DNA of 64,000 nucleotides from Deltaproteobacteria bacterium. Lineage in GTDB: Bacteria > Myxococcota > Myxococcia > Myxococcales > SZAS-1. The first letter of the stretch is position 1. Every line of letters starts with the position of its first letter. The position numbers and the translations under genes were made by a program. The notes under the pieces are model-generated. The model did no database searches, was not told where the DNA came from, and worked only from the letters and a program-made list of their open reading frames with translations. Location: positions 1-64,000 of the forward strand of contig JAFEBB010000033.1 in NCBI GenBank assembly GCA_018266075.1, in the 5' to 3' direction. Positions 37,758-47,600 of the stretch are shown here, piece after piece.

Positions 37758-38684
37758 ATGCTCGGCAGCCTCCTCGCGCTGGCCCTCACTGCTGCGCCGC
37801 AGGTCCGGCAGGTGGTGATCTACCCGCTGCGCCACCCCGATGGCCGCGACGCCCAGGCGGCGGCGCTGCAGCGGCTGGTGGAGACGAGCCTCACTGCGCG
37901 CGGGGTCGTGCTCGGGACGGGCGGCAACGACGGCTTCGCCGCCTGCAACAGCGCCACCTGCCTCAACTCGCGCACCCAGGCCCGGCCTGGTGAGGCGGCG
38001 GTGGTGGCGAGCTGGACGTCGTTCGGCGCGTCGTCGGTGCTCACCCTGGTCGTTGTGGATGACCGCGAAGGCCACCAGGCGTTCGAGCTCGCGGCGCCGG
38101 CGGCCAGCGACTTCGAGCTGCCGTTGATCGTCAACAGTCTCGCCACCCAGCTCGGCGACAAGCTCGACCTGCCGCCGCCAGGCGAAGTGCGTCACCCCGA
38201 GGCGGACCACCTCACGTTCGGGCTCTCGCTGAAGGTCGGCAACACCATCGGCGCCACGCAGTCCACGAGCAAGTTCTCGGGGTTGAACCTGAACTTCGCG
38301 CTCGAGGGCGACTACCTGGCCGCGCCCGAGTTCTGGCCATTCGTGGATCTCTCCGTCGTGCTCGCGCGCGCCACGAACGGCCAGCGCGTACAGCTGGTGC
38401 CTTTCCTGCTCGGCGCCAAGTACGTCTTCCGAAAAGGCCACGACCTGCGGCCGTTCCTGGGCATGGCGCTCGGGTTGAGCTTCCTCGCTCAGAACCCCGA
38501 CGCCGACACCGGCACCTCGAGCACCTTCGAGGTCAACGGCGTCGGTGGCGTGAACTGGTCGCTCTTCGACGAGCTCGCGCTCGTCGCCGAAGCGAAGGCC
38601 AACTTGAACGGCCTGGAAGCGAGCGGGAGCTCGGGCCTGGTGGCCGCCATGCAATTCAACTTCGGCGCCCTGGTGCTGTTCTAA
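37758..38684 (+). CDS. Putative outer-membrane beta-barrel protein
   Basis: A 308-residue protein. ATG 37758 opens a plausible signal peptide (MLGSLLALALTAAPQ). A ~120-residue N-terminal periplasmic domain is followed by alternating-hydrophobicity strands (LTFGLSLKVGN, FALEGDYLAAPEFWPFVDLS, FLLGAKYVFRKGHDLRPFLG) and a C-terminal LVLF, as in small porin-like barrels. Function unknown. The stop shares one base with the next ATG, so it is coupled to the TPR lipoprotein. Confidence 0.75.
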   Translation: MLGSLLALALTAAPQVRQVVIYPLRHPDGRDAQAAALQRLVETSLTARGVVLGTGGNDGFAACNSATCLNSRTQARPGEAAVVASWTSFGASSVLTLVVVDDREGHQAFELAAPAASDFELPLIVNSLATQLGDKLDLPPPGEVRHPEADHLTFGLSLKVGNTIGATQSTSKFSGLNLNFALEGDYLAAPEFWPFVDLSVVLARATNGQRVQLVPFLLGAKYVFRKGHDLRPFLGMALGLSFLAQNPDADTGTSSTFEVNGVGGVNWSLFDELALVAEAKANLNGLEASGSSGLVAAMQFNFGALVLF

Positions 38685-39982
38685 TGCGGCCCATGCGAAC
38701 CCAGCTCTCGCTCGTGCTCGGCTTTGCCCTCGCGGCCTGCACCAAGGAGCCGCCGCCGGCGCCGCCGGGTCGGCCCATCGACGTGTGCGCGGGCGTGTCC
38801 AACCAGGTCGACTGCGGCATCAAGCCCGAAGGTCCGCTGCCCGAGGGCTTCGACGCCGCTGCCAACTGCTACACCGTGGGCAACCAGCAGTTTCACTGCG
38901 GGCTCTTTGAAGCCGCGGCCGGCTCGTTCCAGCGCGCCACGCAGATGAAGCCCGACGCGCGCTACTTCCACGCCTACGGCGACGCGCTCTACCTCCAGGA
39001 GAAGTGGCAGTCGGCGCACGAGGCGTTCCGCAAGGCCGTGGAGCTCGACCCGAAGAAGCGCGAGAGCTGGGCACGCGTGGCCGAGATTGGCGTGCGCCTG
39101 CACCTGCTCGACGAGGTGCACGACGCCGCGCAGAAGGCGCTCGCGATCGATCCCAGCAAGCCCGACGTGATGCGCGCGGAGGCCGAGGCGTACGCGGCGG
39201 ACTCGCAGTTCGACAAGGCGATCGATGAGCTCCACGCCGCCGAGAAGCTTGGGACGTCGCAGAACAAGCTCGAGTGTGCGCAGCAGGAAGTGGAGATCGC
39301 GTCGCTGAAGCTCAAGCGCCTGCAGAAGGACGGGGGGACCGATGATCGAATTGCGGATGCCCAGGAGCAGGTCGCGGATGCGCTGGAGCGAGAGCTCAGC
39401 TTTGGCGACGGAAAGATCGCCGAGCAGGGCATCTATCGCTCGCTCGCCGATGCCCGGCTCGCCGCAGGACAGTTCGACAAGGCGGAAGCGGCGCTGCTCA
39501 AGTCGTCGGAGATGAACCCCAAGGACTTCATCAGCGCGCGCATGGTGGGCATGATCCGGGAGCAGCGCCACGACACCGCAGGCGCGCGCCAGGCGCTGCA
39601 AGCGTCGCTGAAAGTCGAGCCCAAGCAGGCCATGCCGTACATCGTCCTGGGCCGCATCGACGCAGCCGCGGGCGACATGCCCTCAGCCAAGAAGGACTTC
39701 GACGAGGCGCTGAAGAACGAAGACGGCAAGGACGCCCTCGAAACGCGCCAGCTCGCCGAGCTCGCCACGAAGGTCGGCGCGAAGGACAAGGCCGAGGCGC
39801 TCTACAAGTCACTCGACGAAGATCCCGATCAGTCCGCGCGCGTGGATTTCTGGCTCGATCAGGCCGCGGCGTCGAACGCGCTGGGCCACGCGGATGACGT
39901 GAAGAAGGCGTGCAAGCGCGCGCACGCGCTCGTCGAGACCGAGACCTGTCCGCCCAAGCCCGACGCTAGCCAGCACCGGTGA
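38684..39982 (+). CDS. TPR-repeat lipoprotein
   Basis: A 432-residue lipoprotein. The signal ends GFALAAC (Cys19) and is followed by Pro-rich sequence and a Cys-bearing segment (CAGVSNQVDCGIKPE). At least eight TPR-like repeats follow, with a charged coiled stretch near 210-240. Probably a periplasmic scaffold for the barrel protein it is coupled to. Its 3' end overlaps the convergent PF06541-like gene. Confidence 0.85.
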   Translation: MRPMRTQLSLVLGFALAACTKEPPPAPPGRPIDVCAGVSNQVDCGIKPEGPLPEGFDAAANCYTVGNQQFHCGLFEAAAGSFQRATQMKPDARYFHAYGDALYLQEKWQSAHEAFRKAVELDPKKRESWARVAEIGVRLHLLDEVHDAAQKALAIDPSKPDVMRAEAEAYAADSQFDKAIDELHAAEKLGTSQNKLECAQQEVEIASLKLKRLQKDGGTDDRIADAQEQVADALERELSFGDGKIAEQGIYRSLADARLAAGQFDKAEAALLKSSEMNPKDFISARMVGMIREQRHDTAGARQALQASLKVEPKQAMPYIVLGRIDAAAGDMPSAKKDFDEALKNEDGKDALETRQLAELATKVGAKDKAEALYKSLDEDPDQSARVDFWLDQAAASNALGHADDVKKACKRAHALVETETCPPKPDASQHR

Positions 39983-40418
39983 TCGTCGCGGCCAGCACCT
40001 CGCCCACGCTCACCGCGTTGATGCCGTGGACCACCGCGAGCCGCACGGGATCGAAGAGCAGGGCGGCCAGGTACCACGCCGGCGCGTAGTCGAGCCGCAC
40101 CAGGCCGCGCACGTTGATGCCCGTGGCGCCGTAGTCCCACGGGCAGCGTCCGAGCACACGCCGCAAGATCGACCCGCTCGCAAACTCCATCGCGTAGATG
40201 ACCGCCACGTACAGCGCCGCGCGCGCGGGCCACGACACCGCCGACATGTGCGTGCCGAGCTGATCCAGCGCGAGCATGCCCAGCCCGTAGATGGGGTGCA
40301 TCCACAGGTAGGTGCGCGCGGTGGCAGCGCGGTCGCGGGCGAGCACCGCGCTCGCCCCGGTGAAGAGCACCTCCACCACCCAGCCCAGCAAGCCGTAGAT
40401 GAAGAACCTCGCCAGCAC
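39966..40418 (-). CDS. Four-helix membrane protein of the putative ABC-transporter type IV (PF06541-like) family
   Basis: About 150 residues with four membrane segments. The pattern (FFIYGLLGWVVEVLF, LWMHPIYGLGML, CPWDYGATGINVRGLVRLDY, PAWYLAALLFD) matches the small PF06541-type membrane family, whose role is unclear. I chose GTG 40418. A GTG at 40469 would add 17 residues, but their codons (CGA, AGG, CCT, AGG, TTT, TTT) lack the local G/C third-position bias and look non-coding. Confidence 0.75.
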   Translation of the reverse strand: MLARFFIYGLLGWVVEVLFTGASAVLARDRAATARTYLWMHPIYGLGMLALDQLGTHMSAVSWPARAALYVAVIYAMEFASGSILRRVLGRCPWDYGATGINVRGLVRLDYAPAWYLAALLFDPVRLAVVHGINAVSVGEVLAATITGAG

Positions 40419-40540
40419 GCCCGACCCCGCATCGCCGTCCGAAAAAAACCTAGGTACTCGCCTTCGCACCCGGGAAGCGGGCGATGCACCTCGCCTTCAT
40501 CCAGCGGTCAGAACAGGCGTCGCGAAGCGGATGGCTCGGT

Positions 40541-40569
40541 TTGACACCCCCGGGATCGCCCGCTAGCTT
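40541..40569 (+). promoter_or_regulatory. Sigma-70-type promoter of the nucleotide-sugar genes
   Basis: A perfect -35 box TTGACA (40541-40546), a 17-bp spacer and a -10-like TAGCTT (40564-40569), 35 bases before the GTG start at 40605. Good spacing, weak -10. Confidence 0.6.
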
Positions 40570-40604
40570 GCCGCCGATTTTCATCCTTTCGACGGGAGCG
40601 CGGA

Positions 40605-41552
40605 GTGTCCGGACTGGGCGGCAAGCGTGTGGTGGTGATGGGCGGCGCTGGCTTCCTGGGTTCGCACCTGTGCGATGCCATCCTCGCCCAGGGCGGCAGC
40701 GCGGTGGCCGTCGACAACCTCGTCACCGGCGACCTGCGCAACATCGCGCACCTGCGCGAGAAGCCGAATTTCGAGTTCATGCAGCACGACGTCACCGTGC
40801 CCTTCGACGTGAAGGGCCAGGTCGACTACGTCCTGAACATGGCCTCGCCGGCCTCGCCCTTCGACTACGCGCGGCTGCCGATCGAGACCCTCCGCGTGGG
40901 CTCGCTGGGCACCGAGCACGGCTTGCAGCTCGCGCTGGCCAAGAAGGCCGTGTTCCTCCAGGCGTCCACCAGCGAGATCTACGGCGACCCGACCGTTCAC
41001 CCGCAGCCCGAGAGCTACTGGGGCAACGTGAACTCCATCGGCCCGCGCAGCTGCTACGACGAGGCCAAGCGCTACGGCGAGGCCATCGTCATGGCGTACC
41101 ACCGCACCCACGGCGTGAAGACGCGCATGGTCCGCATCTTCAACACCTACGGGCCGCGCATGCGCACCGAGGACGGCCGTGTGGTGCCCGCGTTCGTGAG
41201 CCAGGCGCTGCGCAACGAGGACTTCACCATCTTCGGCGACGGCAGCCAGACGCGCTCCTTCTGCTACGTGGACGACGAGGTGCGCGGCATCCTGCTCCTC
41301 GCGCAGTCGGACGTGGCGGAGCCGGTGAACATCGGCAACCCGAACGAGTTCACCATGCTCCAGCTCGCCGAGGTGGCGCGGAAGGTGACCGGCTGCACCT
41401 CCAAGACTTCCTTCAAGCCGCTGCCCAAGGACGATCCCAAGCAGCGCAAGCCCGACATCACCCGCGCCAAGCAGCTCCTCGGCTGGGAGCCGCAGATCCA
41501 GCTCGAAGAGGGATTGAAGCGCACGGTGGCGTGGTTCAAGACCCAGGTCTGA
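40605..41552 (+). CDS. UDP-glucuronate decarboxylase-like SDR (UDP-xylose synthase family)
   Basis: A 315-residue extended SDR with a GTG start at 40605. NAD-binding GGAGFLGSH lies near residues 13-21. The active site YDEAKR sits in [18 protein letters not shown], the signature of UDP-glucuronate decarboxylases, and [10 protein letters not shown] and [10 protein letters not shown] also fit. It would convert UDP-glucuronate to UDP-xylose for surface polysaccharide. A second nucleotide-sugar SDR follows 78 bases downstream. Confidence 0.9.
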   Translation: MSGLGGKRVVVMGGAGFLGSHLCDAILAQGGSAVAVDNLVTGDLRNIAHLREKPNFEFMQHDVTVPFDVKGQVDYVLNMASPASPFDYARLPIETLRVGSLGTEHGLQLALAKKAVFLQASTSEIYGDPTVHPQPESYWGNVNSIGPRSCYDEAKRYGEAIVMAYHRTHGVKTRMVRIFNTYGPRMRTEDGRVVPAFVSQALRNEDFTIFGDGSQTRSFCYVDDEVRGILLLAQSDVAEPVNIGNPNEFTMLQLAEVARKVTGCTSKTSFKPLPKDDPKQRKPDITRAKQLLGWEPQIQLEEGLKRTVAWFKTQV

Positions 41553-41630
41553 ACCGTCCGGCTGCGCGCATTGTGGCGGCGGGGCGGGGTGGGCACCTTT
41601 GCACCGCGGAAAGAACTCGGGAGGCGGGCC

Positions 41631-42572
41631 GTGAAGATCCTGGTCACCGGTGGCGCGGGCTTCATCGGCTCGCATGTGTGCGACGCGTTCCTGGCCAAGG
41701 GCCATGAGGTCCACGCGCTCGACGATCTCTCGTCGGGCAAGCGCGAGAACCTCGACCCGAAGGTGAAGCTCACCGTCGCCGACATCCGCAGCAAGGACGC
41801 GCAGGAGCTGATCCTCGCGCAGCGCTTCGACGCCATGGCGCACCTCGCCGCGCAGATGGACGTGCGCCGCTCCGTGGCCGATCCGCGCTTCGACGCCGAC
41901 GTGAACATCGGCGGCTTCATCAACCTGCTCGAGGCCTGCGTGAAGGCGGGCACGAAGCGCGTCGTCTTCTCGTCGACGGGCGGCGCCATCTACGGCGAGC
42001 AGGACGAGTTCCCCGCGAAGGAGTCGCACGCGACGCGGCCCGTGTCGCCGTACGGCACCAGCAAGGCCGCGGGCGAGCTGTACCTCGGCTACTACAAGGC
42101 GCAGTTCAACCTGGGCTACTGCGCGCTGCGCTACGCGAACGTGTACGGGCCGCGTCAGAACCCGCATGGCGAAGCGGGCGTGGTGGCCATCTTCTCCGAG
42201 CGACTGCTCGATGGCCGGCCGTGCACCATCTTCGGCGACGGCAAGCAGACCCGCGACTTCGTCTATGTGAAGGACGTGGCCCGCGCGAACGTGCTCGCGC
42301 TCGAGAGCGACTTCGTGGGGCCCGTGAACATCGGCACCGGCAAAGAGACCGACGTGAACGAGCTCTACAAGCTGCTCGCGCAGGCCGCGGGCTCCAAGGC
42401 CGACGCGACGCACGCGCCGAAGAAGCCCGGCGAGCAGATGCGCTCGTGCATCGACAACGGCCGCGCGCGCGAGCTCTTCGGCTGGAAGCCGGAGCGCAGC
42501 CTCGCCGACGGGCTCGCGGAGACGATCGCGTTCTTCCGCGGCGTGAAGTCGGGCTCGCGGCAGACGGCGTAG
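41631..42572 (+). CDS. UDP-glucose 4-epimerase-like SDR
   Basis: A 313-residue extended SDR. GTG 41631, behind GGGAGG, is preferred because upstream codons do not resemble the family. Motifs are ILVTGGAGFIGSHV, HLAAQMDVRRSV, FSSTGGAIYGE, the catalytic YGTSKAAGE and RYANVYGPRQNPHGEAGV. This is the bacterial GalE/WbpP-like subgroup that interconverts UDP-glucose/galactose or their N-acetyl forms. Substrate choice is not decidable here. With the upstream decarboxylase it supplies envelope sugar nucleotides. Confidence 0.9.
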   Translation: MKILVTGGAGFIGSHVCDAFLAKGHEVHALDDLSSGKRENLDPKVKLTVADIRSKDAQELILAQRFDAMAHLAAQMDVRRSVADPRFDADVNIGGFINLLEACVKAGTKRVVFSSTGGAIYGEQDEFPAKESHATRPVSPYGTSKAAGELYLGYYKAQFNLGYCALRYANVYGPRQNPHGEAGVVAIFSERLLDGRPCTIFGDGKQTRDFVYVKDVARANVLALESDFVGPVNIGTGKETDVNELYKLLAQAAGSKADATHAPKKPGEQMRSCIDNGRARELFGWKPERSLADGLAETIAFFRGVKSGSRQTA

Positions 42573-43115
42573 TCAGGCCGCACGACCGGAGATGACGACG
42601 CGGCGCACGGCGTGTCGCAGCCGAAGCCTTCGCTCCACGAAGCGCCGATACTCGCGCTGGTGCAGCTGACCGCAGCGCCGGTAGTGCAGCCCGGCGGCGA
42701 TGACCGCCTCGCGATCGTCGTGCCAGACGCGCACGCGCTCCATCAGCCGCTCGTGAAGGGCCTCGAGCCGCTCGGGAGGTCGCGCGCGGTCGATTCGGAG
42801 CAGCGCCTGGACCAGCGTGTCGGCGTCGATCTCGTCGAGGTATTCGATCTCGCCGAGCATGTGGGCCTGGTAGCGCAGCGTCAGTGACGCCTCGGCCACC
42901 GCCTCCGCGCTCTCCGCGTGGGCAATCGTGGCCTGCACGAGCGCGTCACCCGCCCGGCAGAGCTGCTCGTGGACCGACTCGAGCCGCGCCCAGGCCGAGA
43001 GTGCGGCCTCCGCGGCGGACTCCGCCTCTGCATCCATCGACTCCAGAACGACGGCAAGGTCCTCGTTCAAGTCAGCGGGCGTGATGCACGGCGGCGAGAA
43101 GACGAAGTGGCGCAT
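42573..43115 (-). CDS. Hypothetical helical protein
   Basis: A 180-residue protein. ATG 43115 lies 7 bases after a strong AAGGAGG site. The sequence is almost wholly helical and Ala/Glu/Arg-rich with a conserved-looking start (MRHFVFSPPCITPADLNEDL) and a basic C-terminus. No signal peptide or membrane segment. Family not recognised. Confidence 0.72.
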   Translation of the reverse strand: MRHFVFSPPCITPADLNEDLAVVLESMDAEAESAAEAALSAWARLESVHEQLCRAGDALVQATIAHAESAEAVAEASLTLRYQAHMLGEIEYLDEIDADTLVQALLRIDRARPPERLEALHERLMERVRVWHDDREAVIAAGLHYRRCGQLHQREYRRFVERRLRLRHAVRRVVISGRAA

Positions 43116-43271
43116 GACAGCCTCCTTGCGCTCCCCGCTTTGCAGCATCTCGGCCAGCATCCAACCTCGCGAAACCTGGAGCTTGTCCCCGTGAGGTGTC
43201 CGCGGCGCGATCAGCCCGCGATCGCCGCGCGGACGGTGTCGGCGCCTGGACGGATGTGCTAGGTCAGCGCG

Positions 43272-43934
43272 GTGCACCTCCTGCTCGCCCTGGCCCTGAT
43301 GGCCGCTTCCGCACCCGCGCCAGTCAACGACGCGGCGGCCTGCGAGAAGCTCTGGGACGACACCGTCGCCGCTGCGGCGCCCGACCTCGATCCGTCGGAC
43401 GACCTGCGCAAGGGCTACCTGCTGCGCGAGAAGCAGCAGCTGGTGATGAAGTGCAAGGGCGCGTCGGCGGAGGTCGTGAGCTGTCCCAAGCAGGCCACGG
43501 CCGCGTGCGCTGCCAAGTTCCCGCAGCCGCCGGATGGCGGGCGCGCGCTCGGCCTGGCCACGTGCGTGTACCCGGAGGTTCAGCGCTGCGTGCAGGAAGG
43601 CCTCATCGCCACGGCGTCCCACGGCGACGTGGCCGCGCTGCTTGCCGAGCTGGAGTCGGGCAAGCTCGCGCCGGAGAAGGGCGGCCTGGTCAAGCTGACC
43701 GGCGAGCGCATGCTCTTCAGCCAGAAGGGCGAAGCGCTCGCCGAGAAGCACGACAAGGGCTACTGGCTGCTCCTGGTGACCAAGCGTGCGGGCGCGCGCA
43801 TCGACGGCGTGCTGCTCAAGTCGGCCGGCGCGTCGGCGCTGCCCGCCTCGGGCGACCTGACGATCTCGGGCCTGCACGCCTACGTGGTGAAGGCGGCGGC
43901 GGGCGGCGTCCGGGTGAGCACCGAAAAGCCCTGA
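43272..43934 (+). CDS. Hypothetical secreted Cys-containing protein
   Basis: A 220-residue protein with a GTG start at 43272 and a signal peptide (MHLLLALALMAASAPA). Six Cys lie in the first ~110 residues (ACEKL, MKCKG, VSCPK, AACAA, ATCVY, QRCVQ), suggesting disulfides. The C-terminal half is beta-rich. Family not recognised. Upstream of lepA but separated by ~105 bases without a clear signal. Confidence 0.7.
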   Translation: MHLLLALALMAASAPAPVNDAAACEKLWDDTVAAAAPDLDPSDDLRKGYLLREKQQLVMKCKGASAEVVSCPKQATAACAAKFPQPPDGGRALGLATCVYPEVQRCVQEGLIATASHGDVAALLAELESGKLAPEKGGLVKLTGERMLFSQKGEALAEKHDKGYWLLLVTKRAGARIDGVLLKSAGASALPASGDLTISGLHAYVVKAAAGGVRVSTEKP

Positions 43935-44039
43935 TTCAGGCCCGGATCCCGGCGGCCGCTGCCGCTGGTATTCGTCGGCCCCATTTGTTACTCACCGCCG
44001 ACTTTCCGACGGCCCTACAGGCCAACCGAGCGTCTTTCC

Positions 44040-45845
44040 GTGCCCGCTGAGAACGCCAACATCCGCAACTTCTCGATCATCGCCCACATCGACCACGGCA
44101 AGAGCACGCTCGCCGATCGACTGCTGGAGTTCACGGGCACGGTCACCAAGCGCGAGGCGCAGGAACAGTTCCTCGACAACATGGAGTTGGAGCGCGAGCG
44201 CGGAATCACCATCAAGGCCCAGTCGGTGCGCATGAAGTACCGCGCCAAGGACGGCAAGGACTACATCCTCAACCTCATCGACACGCCCGGGCACGTGGAC
44301 TTCGCGTACGAGGTCAGCCGCTCGCTGGCCGCGTGCGAGGGCGCCATCCTCGTGGTTGACGCGAGCCAGGGCGTTGAAGCCCAGACGCTCGCCAACGTGT
44401 ACATGGCCCTCGAGCACGACCTCGCCATCGTGCCGGTGATCAACAAGGTCGACCTGCCCACCGCCGACGTACCCGGCGCGCGCCGCGAGATCGAGGACGT
44501 CATCGGCCTCGACGCCAGCGAGGCCGTGCCCGCCAGCGCCAAGGAAGGCATCGGCATCACCGAGATCCTCGAGGAGATCGTCAAGAAGGTGCCGCCGCCC
44601 AAGGGCGAGCTGAGCGCGCCGCTCAAGGCCCTCATCTTCGACAGCTGGTACGACAGCTACCGCGGCGTGGTGATGCTCATTCGCGTGCTCGAGGGCACGA
44701 TCTCGCCCAAGCAGAAGATCAAGTTCTGGAGCAACAACAAGGAGTACGAGGTTCAGGAGGTCGGCTTCTTCGCGCCGTTCGCCAAGCCGGCCGACAAGCT
44801 CATCGCCGGCGAGGTGGGCTTCCTGGTCGCCAACGTGAAGGAGATCCAGGACGCGAAGGTGGGCGACACCGTCACCGACTTCCGCAAGCCGACCGACTCG
44901 CCATTCCCGGGCTTCAAAGAAGTGAAGCCCATGGTGTTCAGCGGCATCTTCCCCATCGACTCCGCTGAGTACGAGAACCTCCGCGACGCGCTCGCCAAGC
45001 TCAAGCTCAACGACTCCGCCTTCACCTACGAGCCCGAGGTGAGCCAGGCGCTCGGCTTCGGGTTCCGCTGCGGCTACTTGGGCCTCTTGCACATGGAGAT
45101 CGTGCAGGAGCGGCTCGAGCGCGAGTACAAGCTCGACCTCATCACCACCGCGCCGAGCGTGGTCTACAAGGTGTACCTGAACGACACGACCGAGCTGGTC
45201 GTCGACAACCCGGCCAAGCTCCCTCCTGTGCAGAACATCGAGCACATGGAGGAGCCCATGCTCACCTGCAACATCCACGTGCCCCAAGACTACGTGGGTG
45301 CGGTGCTCAAGCTCTGCCAGGACCGCCGCGGCATTCAGCAGGACCTGAAGCACGTGGGCGCGCGGCGCCTGCAGGTCATCTACTTGATGCCGCTGTCGGA
45401 GGTCGTCTTCGACTTCTTCGACAAGCTCAAAAGCGTGACCCGCGGGTACGCCAGCCTCGACTACGAGCTCGCGAAGTACCAGACCTCGGAGCTGGTGAAG
45501 CTCGACATCCTCATCAACGGCGAGCCGGTGGACGCGCTCAGCATCATCGTGCACCGCGAGCGCGCGTATCAGCGCGGCCGCGACGTGTGCGCCAAGCTGA
45601 AGGAAGTGATCCCCAAGCAGATGTACGAGATCGCCATCCAGGCGGCGATCGGCAGCAAGGTCATCGCCCGCGAGACCATCAAGGCCTTCCGCAAGAACGT
45701 GCTCGCCAAGTGCTACGGCGGCGACATCAGCCGCAAGCGCAAGCTCCTCGAGAAGCAGAAGGAGGGCAAGAAGCGCCTCAAGCAGGTGGGCAACATCGAG
45801 ATTCCCCAGGAGGCGTTCCTGGCGGTGCTCAAGGTCGAGGAGTAG
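44040..45845 (+). CDS. lepA: Elongation factor 4 (LepA)
   Basis: A 601-residue translational GTPase with a GTG start at 44040. The P-loop is AHIDHGKST at ~13-21; [16 protein letters not shown] and NKVDLP follow. The EF-G-like domains and the LepA-specific C-terminal domain ([19 protein letters not shown], then [10 protein letters not shown]) are complete. It acts on ribosomes in initiation and back-translocation. Here it is not followed by lepB, which lies 5 kb downstream. Confidence 0.98.
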   Translation: MPAENANIRNFSIIAHIDHGKSTLADRLLEFTGTVTKREAQEQFLDNMELERERGITIKAQSVRMKYRAKDGKDYILNLIDTPGHVDFAYEVSRSLAACEGAILVVDASQGVEAQTLANVYMALEHDLAIVPVINKVDLPTADVPGARREIEDVIGLDASEAVPASAKEGIGITEILEEIVKKVPPPKGELSAPLKALIFDSWYDSYRGVVMLIRVLEGTISPKQKIKFWSNNKEYEVQEVGFFAPFAKPADKLIAGEVGFLVANVKEIQDAKVGDTVTDFRKPTDSPFPGFKEVKPMVFSGIFPIDSAEYENLRDALAKLKLNDSAFTYEPEVSQALGFGFRCGYLGLLHMEIVQERLEREYKLDLITTAPSVVYKVYLNDTTELVVDNPAKLPPVQNIEHMEEPMLTCNIHVPQDYVGAVLKLCQDRRGIQQDLKHVGARRLQVIYLMPLSEVVFDFFDKLKSVTRGYASLDYELAKYQTSELVKLDILINGEPVDALSIIVHRERAYQRGRDVCAKLKEVIPKQMYEIAIQAAIGSKVIARETIKAFRKNVLAKCYGGDISRKRKLLEKQKEGKKRLKQVGNIEIPQEAFLAVLKVEE

Positions 45846-45848
45846 GCG

Positions 45849-46253
45849 CTACTTCGCCTTCTCCATCGACTGCGCGTACTCGAAGACGTCGGCCACGATG
45901 GCGTAGGCGTTCTTGTCGGTCGACCTCGTCAGCACGTTGAGCTGCTTGGCGGAGACGGTGCCGGTCTGCTGGGCGTCGAGCCCCGAGATGTGCCCGCCGC
46001 CGTAGATGGCCTCGATGCCGGCGCCGAAGAGCGAGCGCCCGCTGCGCCAACGCGGCGTGTTCTCGAGCAGCGTGGAGAGCGCCTCGGTCTCCGCCTTGGA
46101 GAAGCCGAGCCGCTTGGCGTTGCGGGCGAGGTCGCGCTGGGTGACGACGCCGTCGTGGTTGGTGTCGAGCTTCTGGACGTCGTGGGCGAGCTTCTCACCG
46201 GCGCGGAACGCATCGGCGGTGCGGACACTGCCGGTGGGCTTGATGGCGGTCAT
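45849..46253 (-). CDS. Small EF-hand-like protein
   Basis: A 134-residue protein starting at ATG 46253. Near residues 30-41 it has one canonical calcium loop, DTNHDGVVTQRD. A second, poorer loop is possible at LDAQQTGTVSAK. No signal peptide, so it would be a cytoplasmic calcium sensor unless exported otherwise. Convergent with lepA, 3-base gap. Confidence 0.78.
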   Translation of the reverse strand: MTAIKPTGSVRTADAFRAGEKLAHDVQKLDTNHDGVVTQRDLARNAKRLGFSKAETEALSTLLENTPRWRSGRSLFGAGIEAIYGGGHISGLDAQQTGTVSAKQLNVLTRSTDKNAYAIVADVFEYAQSMEKAK

Positions 46254-46357
46254 GACAGGCTCCGTTGCAGGGGGTGCGCGGATTGTCGGAGCCGGAAGCG
46301 GGTTGTCGCTGGTTGGCGCGCGGCGCACGCGCTCGCGGCGTGGCGCGCACACTTCGA

Positions 46358-46762
46358 CTATCGGCGGGCCCGCGCCTTGTTCGGCTTCGGTGAACTGAAC
46401 GCGACGGCGTCCGGGCGCGGCTTCCCGGGCTGCGTGGTGAACTGCGATTGCGCTCGCGCTTTCGCGTAGGTGCGCTCGGACTTCGTCGGTTCCAGCACGA
46501 GCGCGAGCGTGTCGCCGACCTTCAAGTTCGCTTCGTCACGGAACTCGTCGTCGAGCGCGATGAAGAAGCGGCCCCAGCGATCGCCGATGTAGCCGTCGTA
46601 CTTCGTGCCGTTCACCGAGCCCCGCACGAGCCAACCGTGCCGGCGGCCAGCGAGGCGCACCGGCTTCTGGCCCCAGCGCTCCTCGGGATCGAACGGCACG
46701 ATCACCGCGCAGACGCCTTTGTGTCCCTCGAACAGCTCTGACTCGAAGCGCGCCTTGGCCAT
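46358..46762 (-). CDS. DUF1905 family protein
   Basis: A 134-residue protein from ATG 46762. The pattern F-E-x-E-L-F, KGVCAVIVPFDPEE, VRGSVNGTKYDGYIGDRWGR and LKVGDTLALVLEP matches the small beta-barrel DUF1905 domain. The tail is basic and Pro-rich. Role unknown; homologs often accompany YdeI/OmdA-type domains. Confidence 0.85.
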   Translation of the reverse strand: MAKARFESELFEGHKGVCAVIVPFDPEERWGQKPVRLAGRRHGWLVRGSVNGTKYDGYIGDRWGRFFIALDDEFRDEANLKVGDTLALVLEPTKSERTYAKARAQSQFTTQPGKPRPDAVAFSSPKPNKARARR

Positions 46763-46804
46763 GCGCAAATCGTGACACGCTGATGCGTATCATTGCAGGC
46801 GAAG

Positions 46805-47590
46805 ATGTCGGCGCGAGGTGCCCGCGTGTTCCAGCGGTACGTGGCCATTGGCGACAGCACCACGGAGGGACTCGACGATCCCGACGGCCGGGGCGGCTAT
46901 CGCGGCTGGGCCAATCGGCTCGCGGAGATGCTCGCGCGCGAGAACCCTCGGCTCCTCTACGCCAACCTGGCCATCCGCGGGCTCATCACGCGGCAGATTC
47001 GCGAGACCCAGCTCTCGCGTGCGGTGGCCATGAAGCCGGATCTGTCGACGGTCGTCGCGGGCATGAACGATCTGCTCCGGCCGCGTTTCGATGCACGCGC
47101 GTACGGATCCGACATGGAGGCGATGTTCGGCGCGCTGGTTCGGGGCGGCGCCACGGTGCTTTCGTTCACGATTCCCGACCTCACGCCGGTGATGCCGCTC
47201 GCGCTCCCGCTTCGACGCCGGCTGATGGCCTTGAACGAGCAGCTCCGTCGCGCCGCGCTGGTGACGGGTGCAATCCTCGTGGACTTTGCTGCGCATCCGG
47301 TCGCGTCGGATCCACGAATCTGGGCCGAGGATCGGCTGCACGTGAATCCCGTCGGTCACGCGCGCGTGGCGGCCGCGTTCGCCGACGCGCTGAAGCTGCC
47401 CGGCTCGAATGCTTCGTGGTGCGAACCATTCTCCGAGCCCCTGCGTCGCGGCCCACACGAGCTCCTGCGCGCCGAGGTGGTGTGGGTGCGGAGGCACTTC
47501 TGGCCCTGGCTCAGCTGGCACCTGCGCGGTCACACCAAGGAAGAAGTTCGCGTGCCCAAGCGGCCCGAGATGAGCCCGATCGAGGGCTGA
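46805..47590 (+). CDS. SGNH/GDSL-family hydrolase
   Basis: A 261-residue esterase or lipase-like protein. ATG 46805 is chosen over TTG 46793. Block I reads AIGDSTTEGL with nucleophile Ser. Block III reads VVAGMNDLL (Asn), and the C-terminal DRLHVNPVGHAR supplies Asp and His. No signal peptide, so it is probably cytoplasmic. Substrate unknown (acyl or acetyl esters). Confidence 0.92.
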   Translation: MSARGARVFQRYVAIGDSTTEGLDDPDGRGGYRGWANRLAEMLARENPRLLYANLAIRGLITRQIRETQLSRAVAMKPDLSTVVAGMNDLLRPRFDARAYGSDMEAMFGALVRGGATVLSFTIPDLTPVMPLALPLRRRLMALNEQLRRAALVTGAILVDFAAHPVASDPRIWAEDRLHVNPVGHARVAAAFADALKLPGSNASWCEPFSEPLRRGPHELLRAEVVWVRRHFWPWLSWHLRGHTKEEVRVPKRPEMSPIEG

Positions 47591-47600
47591 CGGTCCGCAG

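Noticed and set aside
35007-38654. Minus-strand open frame of about 1,215 codons
   Set aside because: It is antisense to four well-supported plus-strand genes (TPR, DUF2804, cyclase, barrel protein) and its product is Arg/His/Gly-rich without family motifs. High GC removes stops.
43980-43990. TTTGTTACTC before lepA as a promoter or palindrome copy
   Set aside because: No spaced -35 partner and no TAAC half at the right distance.
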